A stretch of DNA of 64,000 nt from JBQTIY01 sp052387675 (lineage in GTDB: Bacteria > Planctomycetota > B15-G4), in the NCBI GenBank assembly GCA_052387675.1, contig JBQTIY010000009.1, forward strand, positions 62,001 to 126,000, written 5' to 3'. Of this stretch, positions 32,592 through 41,608 are shown piece after piece. A model generated the notes under the pieces. That model was given only the letters and a program-made list of their open reading frames with translations, had not been told where the DNA came from and made no database searches. Each line of letters starts with the position of its first letter. Within the stretch, counting starts at the first letter, position 1. A program made the translations under genes and the position numbers.

Positions 32592-34721
32592 ATGAAGTCC
32601 GCGCGCCTGCTCGCCCTGATTCTCCTGACCCTGTCGCTCCTCTCGCCCGTTGGCTTCGCGCAGGACTGCGCCACCGATCCCGGCTTCGAGATCACCATCA
32701 CGCCGCCGGTCGTGCCGATCGGGACCATGTTCGAGGAGTGCCTCATCACGCCGCCGGGCGGCTACACGGTCTACATGATCGCCTCGGCGCAGACGGGCCT
32801 GACGCCCACCAACTACGGCCCGCTCTGCGTGGCGCCGCCCTTCTTCGGCGTCTTTGTCTTCCCGATGCCGCTGAGCGGCGTGCTCTGCCTCGGCGAGCGC
32901 CTCATGCCCTGCGATCCGGCCTACATCGGCTTCAACGCCAACTTCCAGTTCGTGGCGCTCTCCACGAGCCAGCCCGGCAGCTTCGGCGTGTCCAACTTGG
33001 CGACGATGTCCATCGTCGATGGCCCCTGCAATCACCCCTGCACCGGCTCAATGGGCGACTTCGTGTGGGTCGACAGCAATCACAACAATGTGCAGGACCC
33101 CGGTGAGCCCGGCATCCCGGGCGTGATGTTGCTGCTCAAGAACAGCAACGGCGACGTGCTCGAAATGACGAACACCGACGCCAACGGCTACTACGCCTTC
33201 AATGGCCAGTGCGCCGGCACCTACCAGATCGAGGTTGTGGCCTCGACGGTGCCCTCCGGCTACCTGCCGGTGCTCTGCGATGTCGGCGGCGACGATGCCC
33301 TCGATAGCGACTGCAGCCCGCACACCGTCGTGCTCAGCGCCGACGACTCGGTGGATCTTGACTCAGACTTTGGTTACGCGCCGCCGCCGAGCGCGCCGGG
33401 CCTCTCGCTCTTCAAGTCCGCTTTCCCGCTGACTGTGGCTCCCTATGAGCCCGTGACCTACTTCTACACGGTCACCAACACAGGCAATGTCACGCTGACG
33501 GACGTCGTCGTGACTGACGACAACGGCACGCCGGACCACGCCGCCGACGACTTTGTCGTGGGCACCGTGGCCACTCTTGCTCCCGGCGCCTCCGTCTTGC
33601 TCACGGCCGAGATCTACCCCGTGGTTTGCACGGGTGCGGTGGTCGAGGGCAACTCCGTCGAGGCCGGCGCGGTCATCGTCGTGGTGCCGCAGCTCAACGG
33701 CGACATCCGCGTGACTTACCTGCAGGACTTCGGCATCAACGACAACACCTACGGCAGCGGGCAAATCGGCTGGCCGGGCAACAACCACACCTTCAACCAT
33801 CTCGTGGGCAGCGACAAGCTGGAGTTCCAGTTCCGCGACGGCAACGACAACGTGGTCCTCGACTTCTATCTCGACTACCTCTCGGCCTCGACCAGCTTCC
33901 CCTCGGGCTACGGCTCGCGCGGACCCACGGGCGGCGACGGCTTCATGGTGAGCGGCAGTCTGTCGCACATCGTGAGCTGGACGACCTCGCTCGCCGAGAA
34001 CCTGAATCACCCGCTCAACGTGCCCAAGAAGTCCACGCTCATCGTGAACTCGCCCACCTCGCTGGTCTCGGGCAACGTGGTCGTGGATCCGGTCAAGGCG
34101 CCGGGCGGCTGGAACCACATCAACAGCTACACCGTGGTGGTCAAGGCGGCGGCCTTCGGCTCGGCCGGCTTCGGCTCAGTGTCGGTGCCCGACCAGCACA
34201 ACTCGCCCAACAAGCTCGGTGGCCCCAATGGCATGGAGACTTATCCGGTGGACTGCGCCGTGGTGAACACGGCGAAGGCGCTGACGGTCACGGCGCAGGG
34301 CCCGCTCAGCGCCACGGCCACGGCGACGGTGCAGATCGACGTGCCCGAGCCCGCCGAACCCTGCGATCTGCGTGTTGAGCGCGTGCGCTTTGAGAGCAAG
34401 GAAATTCACATCGAGATTGAGAACAGCAGCGACGAGGACGTGTTCCTCAATGCGCTGACGCTGACCTGGCCCGCTTCCAACGGCAAGCTCAAGCAGATCA
34501 AGCTCGACGGCGACATCATCTACGACGTGCCGGACCTCTCGCCGCCCAGCGCCAACCTCGGACCGTCCGACTTCGTGACGGACATGAACAAGCGCAAGAT
34601 CAGCGCTCGCTCGAGCGACACGCTCAAGCTGATCTTCGAGAAGACCATCGACAACGATCCGTCGCACTACTCGGGCGGAACGGTCACCTTCGGCACGGAC
34701 TGCACGCTGAACATTCCCTGA
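32592..34721 (+). CDS. Secreted protein with SdrD B-type and DUF11-like domains
   Basis: A 709-residue exoprotein. Residues 1-23 form a signal peptide (LLALILLTLSLLSPVGFAQ). Around residues 155-265 it carries an SdrD/Cna-B-type domain with GDFVWVDSNHNNVQDPGEPG, a calcium-binding-type loop, then YYAFNGQCAGTYQIEV. A DUF11-like domain follows (VTYFYTVTNTGNVTLTDVVV). The rest is beta-rich with Asn/Thr/Ser and a C-terminal domain without a sorting signal. Twelve or more Cys suggest disulfides. A surface or matrix role is inferred. Confidence 0.82.
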   Translation: MKSARLLALILLTLSLLSPVGFAQDCATDPGFEITITPPVVPIGTMFEECLITPPGGYTVYMIASAQTGLTPTNYGPLCVAPPFFGVFVFPMPLSGVLCLGERLMPCDPAYIGFNANFQFVALSTSQPGSFGVSNLATMSIVDGPCNHPCTGSMGDFVWVDSNHNNVQDPGEPGIPGVMLLLKNSNGDVLEMTNTDANGYYAFNGQCAGTYQIEVVASTVPSGYLPVLCDVGGDDALDSDCSPHTVVLSADDSVDLDSDFGYAPPPSAPGLSLFKSAFPLTVAPYEPVTYFYTVTNTGNVTLTDVVVTDDNGTPDHAADDFVVGTVATLAPGASVLLTAEIYPVVCTGAVVEGNSVEAGAVIVVVPQLNGDIRVTYLQDFGINDNTYGSGQIGWPGNNHTFNHLVGSDKLEFQFRDGNDNVVLDFYLDYLSASTSFPSGYGSRGPTGGDGFMVSGSLSHIVSWTTSLAENLNHPLNVPKKSTLIVNSPTSLVSGNVVVDPVKAPGGWNHINSYTVVVKAAAFGSAGFGSVSVPDQHNSPNKLGGPNGMETYPVDCAVVNTAKALTVTAQGPLSATATATVQIDVPEPAEPCDLRVERVRFESKEIHIEIENSSDEDVFLNALTLTWPASNGKLKQIKLDGDIIYDVPDLSPPSANLGPSDFVTDMNKRKISARSSDTLKLIFEKTIDNDPSHYSGGTVTFGTDCTLNIP

Positions 34722-34731
34722 GCTGCAGTGC

Positions 34732-35871
34732 CTAAAGCGTGACGACGACCTCCGCGGAGTAAATCCCGCGGGGGTCGTTGCGTTCTGCGAGCGTGCGCGC
34801 GAGCACTTCAAGGGAGCGCGGGACTCGGCCGCGGAAGAGTTCGCGTTGCTGCTGAACTACGACAACTTCGCGATCTAAGTCGAGCAGTTCGTCGTCCAAG
34901 CGGATGCGCAGCGAAGTCACGCCCCGCGCCGCGAGGATCCGCACGGTCTGCCCAACGATCTCGGCCTCGACGCGCGCGCCGGCGGCGGGCTCGTCGACGG
35001 CTAGCCAGTAGAAGCGTGAGTGCGTGACGTCGTCCTGGAGCCAGGTGATGCGCCGGGGCCGCGCGCGCCGCGAGAACTGCGCCATCCAGCGCAGCGCCTC
35101 GGCGTCTTGGCGGTCCATCCAGTGGCCCTTGCCCTCGTGGAGTCGCGCCGCGTGCAGGTAGTCGGCGGGATGCTCGCGCGAGAACTCGTCGAGGCGCGCG
35201 GCCCAGCTTGCGGCGACGGCATTGCGACCGTAGCCGTCATCCAGCGCGCCGACGTGGATTGCGAAGGGCAAGTTGCGCAGCCCGTCGGGCTGAGTCTCGT
35301 TGGGATGGCCGGCCATCATCGCTGCGGCCGCAAAGCGGTCGGCCATGCGTGGCGCGAGCTGGTAGACGCCGTCGCCGCCGGCGCTGTAGCCCAAGAGGTA
35401 AACGCGATCTGGATTTACGCCCTGCAGGGCGATGAAGTCGGTGATGAGCCGGACGAGCAGGACATCAATGTGTGCCTGGTGCCACAGGTTCCAGGTGTCG
35501 GTCGGCGCGCGCGGCGCGACATAGAAGCCTTCGGCTGGCGTGTAGAGCCGCTGCTGGTTCTGCCACTGCTGGTCGTTGACCTCCGCCGGCGCGCCGCCGC
35601 CGCCGTGCAGCGAGATCCACAGGCTGCGCTCACCCGGCGGGGCCTCGCCGAAGCGCGTGAACCAGAAGGGCAGCCGCACTCCGTCGGCCTCCAGCGCGCG
35701 CGCCTCGAACTCCGCGTGTCGTTCGGCGCGCAGTTCCTCGACGCGCTGCTGCCAGAGCCGCGCGCCGGCGGCCTCGGCTTCCGCGCGAGTGAGGCCCGCT
35801 CTCGCGGAGTTCCCCGCCGCACAACCGGCGAGTGCCAGCCCGAGAACCGCCGTGAGCCTCACCCGGGTCAT
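34732..35871 (-). CDS. Alpha/beta hydrolase lipoprotein (esterase/PHB depolymerase-like)
   Basis: A 379-residue lipoprotein with lipobox LAGC at residue 17. The hydrolase fold is seen in LWISLHGGGG, the nucleophile elbow YLLGYSAGGDGVY with Ser, VGALDDGYGRN with the likely Asp, and LHEGKGHWM with the His. This matches the PHB depolymerase/feruloyl-esterase-like group of peptide-anchored esterases. A C-terminal beta domain follows. ATG 35871 overlaps the hpt stop (ATGA), making it the last gene of a purine operon, which may be coincidence rather than function. Confidence 0.82.
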   Translation of the reverse strand: MTRVRLTAVLGLALAGCAAGNSARAGLTRAEAEAAGARLWQQRVEELRAERHAEFEARALEADGVRLPFWFTRFGEAPPGERSLWISLHGGGGAPAEVNDQQWQNQQRLYTPAEGFYVAPRAPTDTWNLWHQAHIDVLLVRLITDFIALQGVNPDRVYLLGYSAGGDGVYQLAPRMADRFAAAAMMAGHPNETQPDGLRNLPFAIHVGALDDGYGRNAVAASWAARLDEFSREHPADYLHAARLHEGKGHWMDRQDAEALRWMAQFSRRARPRRITWLQDDVTHSRFYWLAVDEPAAGARVEAEIVGQTVRILAARGVTSLRIRLDDELLDLDREVVVVQQQRELFRGRVPRSLEVLARTLAERNDPRGIYSAEVVVTL

Positions 35872-36416
35872 GGCAATTCCGCTGATGGCGGCAGCGCCAG
35901 GATGTCCGGCAAGTTGCGGTAGCGTTCGTTCCAGTCGAGGCCGTAGCCCACGACGAAGAGATCGGGGATCTCGAAGCCGCGAAACTCGGCCGCGATGGAC
36001 ACGACGCGACGGCTGGGCTTGTCGAGCAGCACGGCGGTGCGCAGTGTGCGCGGTTGCATGGCGCGCAGCTCGTCGCTGAGCCGGCTCAGCGTGCGGCCCG
36101 TGTCCAGGATGTCGTCGACGAGCAGCACGTGGCGGCCACGCACGTCGACGCTCGGCGGCAAGCGCAGTTCCAGCGCCTCCGGCGTGGTGGCTTCGCCGCG
36201 ATAGCTGCTGGCGACGACGACTCCCAGGCGCACCGGCATGCGGAGCTGGCGCATGAGGTCGGCCGCAAAGACCAGCCCGCCGTGCAGCACGGCAATGAGG
36301 GTGAGTTCTTCGTCGCCATAAGTGGCGTCGAGTTCTCGCCCCAGGCGTGCCACGCAGGTCTGGATCTGCTCGCCGGAGTAGAGCCGCTGGGCGCCGTGGA
36401 GCTGCGCCGCGCTCAG
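35868..36416 (-). CDS. hpt: Hypoxanthine phosphoribosyltransferase, probable CTG start
   Basis: A 182-residue PRTase that salvages hypoxanthine and guanine. The PRPP loop VLLVDDILDTGRTL spans residues 97-110; VLHGGLVFAADL and VGYGLDWNERYRNLPDI are also typical. The frame has no ATG or GTG at the expected N-terminus: the family segment RLYSGEQIQTCVARLG lies ahead of the first GTG (36353). The only nearby candidate is CTG 36416, which overlaps the PNP stop (CTGA) and follows GAGGA by six bases; it gives the normal family length. A GTG start would cut off 21 conserved residues. Confidence 0.85.
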   Translation of the reverse strand: MSAAQLHGAQRLYSGEQIQTCVARLGRELDATYGDEELTLIAVLHGGLVFAADLMRQLRMPVRLGVVVASSYRGEATTPEALELRLPPSVDVRGRHVLLVDDILDTGRTLSRLSDELRAMQPRTLRTAVLLDKPSRRVVSIAAEFRGFEIPDLFVVGYGLDWNERYRNLPDILALPPSAELP

Positions 36417-37255
36417 CGTCGGTCCTCGGGCATCTTGGCCAGCCGCGGAATGGCGCCGCCCAGCAGCACCTGCAGCGAGGCCATGTTCGCCGCACTACTG
36501 CGCAGCACGTCCTCGTGCGAGAGCGTGCCGGGCCCGATGCCCGCGGCCATGTTGGTGATGCAGGCCACGCCGCCCACGCGCAGGCCACGCTGCCGCGCCG
36601 CGAGCACCTCGGGCACCATCGACATGGAGACCACGCGCGCGCCGAGCTGCCGGGCCATGCGCACTTCCGCGGGCGTCTCGTAGGACGGCCCGTGAAAGCA
36701 GGCCAGCACACCGCGGCGGCAAGGCACGCCCGCGCGCTGCGCGGTCTCCTCCAGCACGGCCAGCACCTGCGGGTCGTAGGCGCGCGTGAGGTCGGGGAAG
36801 CGCGGCCCCAGGCGCGTGTCCTCTTCACCGGCCAGCACGTTCACGCCGCTGAGGTTGAGGTGGTCCTCGACGAGCATGACGTGGCCCGGTTTGAGTTCCG
36901 GGTCGGTGGAGCCCACGGCGCTGGTGATGACCAGCGTGTGCACGCCCAAGAGCGAAAGCAGGCGCACGCCCGCGCAGACTTCGTGCGGCGGCCGGCCTTC
37001 ATAGACATGCACGCGGCCGCAGAGCGCCAGGACTGCGACATCCGAGACGTAGCCGTGCAGCAGCGCGCCGGGGTGTCCCGCAATGCGCGTGGCGGGCAGG
37101 CCGGGGATCTCGGCGAAATCCAGAAACTGCGGGCGATCGATCGTGTCGAGTGCTTCGGCCAGCCCCGAGCCCAGCACGACACCGACGGGCGCGCGCCCGA
37201 GGCGGCCGGCTACCACGTCCGCGGCCTTGGCGAGGAGGTCGTACTGCGAAACCAT
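36413..37255 (-). CDS. Purine-nucleoside phosphorylase
   Basis: A 280-residue trimeric-type PNP that cleaves purine nucleosides with phosphate. The VGVVLGSGL strand, GHPGALLHG, YEGRPPHEV, SAVGSTDPELKPGHVMLVEDHLNL, MSMVPEVLAARQRGLRV and ITNMAAG follow the family in order. ATG 37255 lies 9 bases after a TATGAT box, so the mRNA is nearly leaderless. Its stop overlaps hpt (CTGA), which joins nucleoside breakdown to base salvage in one operon. It may prefer guanosine/inosine. Confidence 0.92.
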   Translation of the reverse strand: MVSQYDLLAKAADVVAGRLGRAPVGVVLGSGLAEALDTIDRPQFLDFAEIPGLPATRIAGHPGALLHGYVSDVAVLALCGRVHVYEGRPPHEVCAGVRLLSLLGVHTLVITSAVGSTDPELKPGHVMLVEDHLNLSGVNVLAGEEDTRLGPRFPDLTRAYDPQVLAVLEETAQRAGVPCRRGVLACFHGPSYETPAEVRMARQLGARVVSMSMVPEVLAARQRGLRVGGVACITNMAAGIGPGTLSHEDVLRSSAANMASLQVLLGGAIPRLAKMPEDRR

Positions 37256-37264
37256 GCGCGAGCC

Positions 37265-37270
37265 ATCATA
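37265..37270 (-). promoter_or_regulatory. -10 box for PNP-hpt operon
   Basis: TATGAT on the minus strand, 9 bases from ATG 37255, predicts a leader of about three bases. A second TATGAT at 37324-37329 faces the opposite way for the UbiD gene, so the two promoters lie back to back. Confidence 0.5.
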
Positions 37271-37323
37271 ACGCTGCCTGGGGGACATCTCCTCGCGCAC
37301 TCAGCCCACGCAGGGCGCTTCGC

Positions 37324-37329
37324 TATGAT
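37324..37329 (+). promoter_or_regulatory. -10 box for UbiD gene
   Basis: TATGAT, 23 bases ahead of GTG 37353, allows a leader of about 17 bases with a weak CGGAG ribosome site. Confidence 0.45.
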
Positions 37330-37352
37330 GCGCGGCCCTTCTCGGAGCCGCC

Positions 37353-39254
37353 GTGCGCCAACCCGACCTGCGCAGCTTCCTCGACACTTTGCGTGCCGCG
37401 GGCGAACTCATCGAGATCGACCGGGAAGTCGAGACCGAGCTGGAGATTGCGGCCATCGCCGACCGAGCCTCGCGTTCCGCGGCGGGCGCCAACAAGGCGC
37501 TGCTCTTCAAGAACGTGAAGGACAGCCGCTTTCCGGTGCTGATCAATGCGCTCGGCAGCGAGCGCCGCATGAACCTGGTCTGCGGCGTGGAGCGGCGCGA
37601 GCAGCTTGAGGGGCTCGTCGAGACCTTTTTGGCGCAGCTCGAGAAGCCGCGCCGCAGCCTGCGCGAGAAGCTCGCCGTGCTGCCCGTGCTCAGCCGGCTG
37701 GCCAAGCTCTTTCCGCGCGTGCGTTCCGCCGGCTCCTGCCAGGACGTGGTCCACGAAGGCGAGGACGTGGACCTCAATGAGCTGCCCATCCTGCGCACCT
37801 GGCCCGAAGACGGCGGGCCGACGGTGACGCTGCCCTTGGTCTTCACGCACGATCCAAGCACGGGCGCCCGCAACTGCGGCATGTACCGGCTGCAGCGCTA
37901 CGACAAGAACACGCTGGGCTTCCACGTGCACACGCATCACACCGCGGCCGAGCACTTGCGCCGCTATGCGGCCCTGGGCCAGACGCGCATGCCGGTGGCC
38001 GTGGTCGTGGGCGCCTCGGCGGCCACCGTCTTCTCAGCCGTCGCGCCGCTGCCGCCCGGCGTGGACGAGCTGCTCTTCGCGGCCTTCCTGCAGCGCACAC
38101 CGGTGGATCTCGTGCGCTGCCGCACGGTGCCGCTGCTGGTGCCGGCCTGCGCGGAGTTTGTCATCGAGGGCTTCGTGCCCGTGGACGAGAAGCGCCGCGA
38201 GGGTCCCTTCGGCGACCACACCGGCTTCTACAGCTTGGCCGATGACTACGGCGTGCTGCACGTCACCGCCGTCACGCATCGCAAGGACGCGATCTGGCAC
38301 GCCACCGTGGTCGGGCCGCCGCCGCAGGAGGATTGCTGGATGGGGGCGGCCATCGAGCGCCTCTTTCTGCCGCTGCAGCGCCGGCTCATGCCCGAGCTCA
38401 TCGACATGCGCCTGCCCTTCGCCGGCGTGTTCCACAACCTCATGCTGCTCAAGATCCGCAAGGACTACCCAGGCCAGGGGCGCAAGGTGGCGCACACCGT
38501 GTGGGGGCTGGGCCAGGCCATGTTCACCAAGGTCGTGGTGGTCTTCGACGAGGAGGCGCCCGATCTGCGCGACGATCAAGGCCTGCTCGCGCTGCTCTTG
38601 GAGCGCCTCGACATCTCGCGCGACCTCGAGTTCGTGCTGGGCCCGACTGAGACACTCGATCACGCCAGCCGCGCGCTGCACTTCGGCAGCAAGCTGGCCC
38701 TCGATCTCACGCGCGCCTTGCCGAGTGAAGGGCCGCGGCCGGCGCCCGCAGCTTGGTCCTCGCTCGATCTGGAGCGCGCACTGCAGGCCGTGCGGCAGAT
38801 TCCCGGCGTGACCGACGCGGCGCCGCTCGCTGCCCGGGGCGTGGTGGGCGGGCTGGCCGTCACGGTGCGCAAGGTGCGTCCGGCCGTGCCGCGCGTGACG
38901 ATGGAAGCGCTCTGGGCGCTTGGCGAGCGCGAGGGCTTCACCCAGCTCACCGACCGCGTGCTCGTGCTGGATGAGGGTGAGCGCCTCGACGATCCGGTGC
39001 GCCTGCTGTGGCTGCTGCTCGCGCACATCGATCCCGAGCGCGACCTGCACCGCGCCGGCACGCCACGGCCCGACACCTCGCTGCGCACGCTGCCGGGCTG
39101 GCATCCGCGCCGGCTCGGTGTCGATGCGACGCGCAAGTCCAAGGCCGACGGCTTCCTGCGCGAATGGCCTACTGAGCAAGTCCATCCGTCGCGGCTGCTC
39201 AACAAGATCGCCAATCACTGGTCGGATATGGGCTTGCCCGGCGACTGCCCGTGA
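37353..39254 (+). CDS. UbiD family decarboxylase
   Basis: A 633-residue prenyl-FMN-type decarboxylase. The N-terminal domain (REVETELEIAAIADRASR), the central HTHHTAAEHLR strand, the SAVAPLPPGVDELLFAAFL segment and the signature EGPFGDHTGFYS are typical of UbiD. Length and the long C-terminal domain resemble the decarboxylases of the futalosine (menaquinone) pathway or of ring degradation. No UbiX flavin prenyltransferase is next to it. The start is GTG 37353. The exact substrate is unknown. Confidence 0.87.
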   Translation: MRQPDLRSFLDTLRAAGELIEIDREVETELEIAAIADRASRSAAGANKALLFKNVKDSRFPVLINALGSERRMNLVCGVERREQLEGLVETFLAQLEKPRRSLREKLAVLPVLSRLAKLFPRVRSAGSCQDVVHEGEDVDLNELPILRTWPEDGGPTVTLPLVFTHDPSTGARNCGMYRLQRYDKNTLGFHVHTHHTAAEHLRRYAALGQTRMPVAVVVGASAATVFSAVAPLPPGVDELLFAAFLQRTPVDLVRCRTVPLLVPACAEFVIEGFVPVDEKRREGPFGDHTGFYSLADDYGVLHVTAVTHRKDAIWHATVVGPPPQEDCWMGAAIERLFLPLQRRLMPELIDMRLPFAGVFHNLMLLKIRKDYPGQGRKVAHTVWGLGQAMFTKVVVVFDEEAPDLRDDQGLLALLLERLDISRDLEFVLGPTETLDHASRALHFGSKLALDLTRALPSEGPRPAPAAWSSLDLERALQAVRQIPGVTDAAPLAARGVVGGLAVTVRKVRPAVPRVTMEALWALGEREGFTQLTDRVLVLDEGERLDDPVRLLWLLLAHIDPERDLHRAGTPRPDTSLRTLPGWHPRRLGVDATRKSKADGFLREWPTEQVHPSRLLNKIANHWSDMGLPGDCP

Positions 39255-39275
39255 AACGCACCGGCGAACTGCCCG

Positions 39276-41525
39276 CTAGCGCAGAGGCACGCCCGACCAG
39301 ACGATGACGCGGCCCGACTGCACGGTGCCCACGCTCTCGCGCGGTGCGCCGGCCGCGAAGTCGGCGAGGCCATCGCCGTTGAGGTCGCCGAGCCCGGCCA
39401 CGGCATCGCCGAGCCACGCTCCGGCGCTCGTGCCCGTCAGCTCATAAAGCAGCGTGCCGTAGGCGCCGGAGTAGATGCGCACCGCGCCCAGCGCCGTGAT
39501 GGGGTTGCTGCCGGTGAAGGGCACGCCCACGAGCAGGTCGGGCACGCCGTCGCCGTTCACATCGCCCGCGCCGGCGACCGATTCGCCGAAGCGCTCGGAG
39601 GCCGGATCGAAGAACTGATTCAGGCCCAGCGGCCCGGCCGTGAACTCATGGATCACCGCTCCGTCGAGGCCCGAGTGCACTCGCGCATAGCCGGGCTTCG
39701 GGCTGAGCGACTCGCCGGTCTTCGCCGGCGCGCCCACGAGGATGTCGGGCCAGCCGTCGAGGTTCACGTCGCCGGCGGCTGCGACCGAGGTCCCAAAATC
39801 GTCGCAGATGGGTGCCGTGAACTGGAGCAGCAGACCCCCGTTGCGGCCCGAGTAGACGTTCACGTAGGAGAGCGGCGTCCCTATCAGCGTGCAGCCGTTC
39901 GCGGGCGCGCCGGCGGCGTAGTCGGGAATCGTGTCCTGGTTCACATCGCCGATGCTTGCGAGCGACGCGCCGAGGCTGTCCTGGTTCGGCGCGGTGTGCT
40001 GGCGCAGCAGTGCGCCTGTGGCACCGGAATAAACCGAAACCCGGCTCGTGTTGAAGGTGCCGTTGCCCACGCCGATCTCGGGCACGCCGTCGACGTTCAG
40101 GTCGCCGAGCCCCGCCACGGCGGTGTTCGCGCCTGGGAGCGTGAGCAGCACCGAGGCGTCGGCGCCTGAGTGCACCGTGACAACGGCAGCGCCCTCGGCG
40201 CCGACCACAAAGTCCGGCACGCCGTCGCCGTTCAAATCGCCCGCGCCGGCCAGCGCGTTGCCGAAGCGCGCTGAGGCGGCGCCGCCGAGCAGTGTGAGCA
40301 GCGTGGCGCCCGTTGCCCCCGAGTACACGCGCACGCTCCCCGCTGACGAGCCGTTCTCATCGCTTGCCGGTGCGCCCACGGCGAGGTCCGGCACGCCATC
40401 GCGGTTGACGTCGCCGATTGCAGCGAGCGTCTCGCCGAAGCCGTCCGCGTGCGCCGGCGCGGGCTTCTCCAGCACATGGAGGGTGGTCGTTGTTTCGTAG
40501 TGCAGTACGCCCGAGACAGCGTTCGTGAAGCTCTTGCTGATGCCGCCGGGCGCGCCGACTTGCTGGGCGAGGACCTGGAGGTGGAAGGGCGTGCCGGCGA
40601 GCACCGGCTCGTCGGGCAGCGTGAAGGAAAGCGCCAGGGGGGCGCCGCCCGCGAACGAGCCGCCCACGAGCAGGCCGAAGGGCGCCGACGGGTCGATGAG
40701 CAGCCCGTAGTAGGCGTTCGCGGCCGGGAGTGGCGCCGGCAGTCCGTGCAGCCCATAGAAGAGGAGGTACAGGCCGGGTGTCCCGCTCGAGTACTCGATC
40801 GCCAGCCCCGCGCCGATGACCCCGTCGCTGGTGATGGCGAGCGTGGGGAGGAAGGCGATGGCGTCGGTGAGTTTGGTTGTTGCCACGCCGGCATTCGTGA
40901 CGCGTACGTCGAAGCGGCCCGGCGCGTGCGGGCCGGGAGCGATGACGAGCTGCGTCGGCGTCCACGATAGGACCGTTTGCGGCACCCCGTCGACGACGAC
41001 GGTCGTGTCCGGGCCAAAACCTTCGCCGGTGATGACAACGTCCTCCTCAAGGAAGGCCAGCGTTGGCGAGATCGAGTGCACGACCGGCTTGGGCACGAAG
41101 ATCAGGTTCGTGTAGGTCACGGTGGCTTGGAGGAAGTCGTTCGCGGCGAGCCCGAAGCCAAAGCTGTCGCCGGCGACGACGTCGAGCGTGGCCGTGGTGC
41201 TGCAGCTCTTGCAGATGGGTTGCTGGAAGCCGTTGCGGTAGGTGTAGGGCCCGTCGTTCGGCCCGAAGCCGAGGACAGTCGAGCTGAGCGAGACCACGAA
41301 GGTGCCGGACGCCGGCGCGGTCGTCACATAGCGCGTGTCGACCATGCCGAAGCCGATCGGCGTGCCCTCAATGTGCATCTCGTCGCCGAGCACGTAGTTC
41401 GCCGGCGAGTCGGGGTTCACCAGCGTCCAGGTGTAGGCGCTGAACTGGGCGTCGGCGGGGGGCGCAAGCCACGCCGGCGCCAGGAGCAGAGCGGCCGCGA
41501 AACTCAGTCGTCCAGCCGTGCTCAT
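39276..41525 (-). CDS. Secreted IPT/TIG plus FG-GAP repeat protein
   Basis: A 749-residue exoprotein: signal peptide (1-26, ending PADAQ), a beta-rich N-terminal domain, an IPT/TIG-type Ig domain at about 147-228 (VHSISPTLAFLEEDVVITGEGFG), the planctomycete-type module at about 229-345 (GLYLLFYGLHGLPAPLP), then FG-GAP blades with GDVNRDGVPD, GDLNGDGVPD, GDLNVDGVPE, GDVNLDGWPD and a final GDLNGDGLAD, so six to seven repeats and one propeller. The ATG has GGAGAGG five bases ahead, unlike the leaderless genes nearby. A surface role is inferred. Confidence 0.85.
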   Translation of the reverse strand: MSTAGRLSFAAALLLAPAWLAPPADAQFSAYTWTLVNPDSPANYVLGDEMHIEGTPIGFGMVDTRYVTTAPASGTFVVSLSSTVLGFGPNDGPYTYRNGFQQPICKSCSTTATLDVVAGDSFGFGLAANDFLQATVTYTNLIFVPKPVVHSISPTLAFLEEDVVITGEGFGPDTTVVVDGVPQTVLSWTPTQLVIAPGPHAPGRFDVRVTNAGVATTKLTDAIAFLPTLAITSDGVIGAGLAIEYSSGTPGLYLLFYGLHGLPAPLPAANAYYGLLIDPSAPFGLLVGGSFAGGAPLALSFTLPDEPVLAGTPFHLQVLAQQVGAPGGISKSFTNAVSGVLHYETTTTLHVLEKPAPAHADGFGETLAAIGDVNRDGVPDLAVGAPASDENGSSAGSVRVYSGATGATLLTLLGGAASARFGNALAGAGDLNGDGVPDFVVGAEGAAVVTVHSGADASVLLTLPGANTAVAGLGDLNVDGVPEIGVGNGTFNTSRVSVYSGATGALLRQHTAPNQDSLGASLASIGDVNQDTIPDYAAGAPANGCTLIGTPLSYVNVYSGRNGGLLLQFTAPICDDFGTSVAAAGDVNLDGWPDILVGAPAKTGESLSPKPGYARVHSGLDGAVIHEFTAGPLGLNQFFDPASERFGESVAGAGDVNGDGVPDLLVGVPFTGSNPITALGAVRIYSGAYGTLLYELTGTSAGAWLGDAVAGLGDLNGDGLADFAAGAPRESVGTVQSGRVIVWSGVPLR

Positions 41526-41594
41526 GGGTCCTCTCCGTCGAAGGGAGCGCCAGCATAATGGCCCGCGCGCGTGACGGCGAGCCCCGCGGCGGGT

Positions 41595-41600
41595 GACAAT
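41595..41600 (+). promoter_or_regulatory. Weak -10 candidate ahead of dus
   Basis: GACAAT in GGTGACAATGCG lies eight bases before ATG 41609 and would give a two-base leader. The match to TATAAT is poor. Confidence 0.25.
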
Positions 41601-41608
41601 GCGCGGGC

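Noticed and set aside
34732..36828. 698-residue fusion of the esterase lipoprotein
   Set aside because: The upstream part is a shadow of hpt and PNP. The lipoprotein signal with LAGC begins at ATG 35871.
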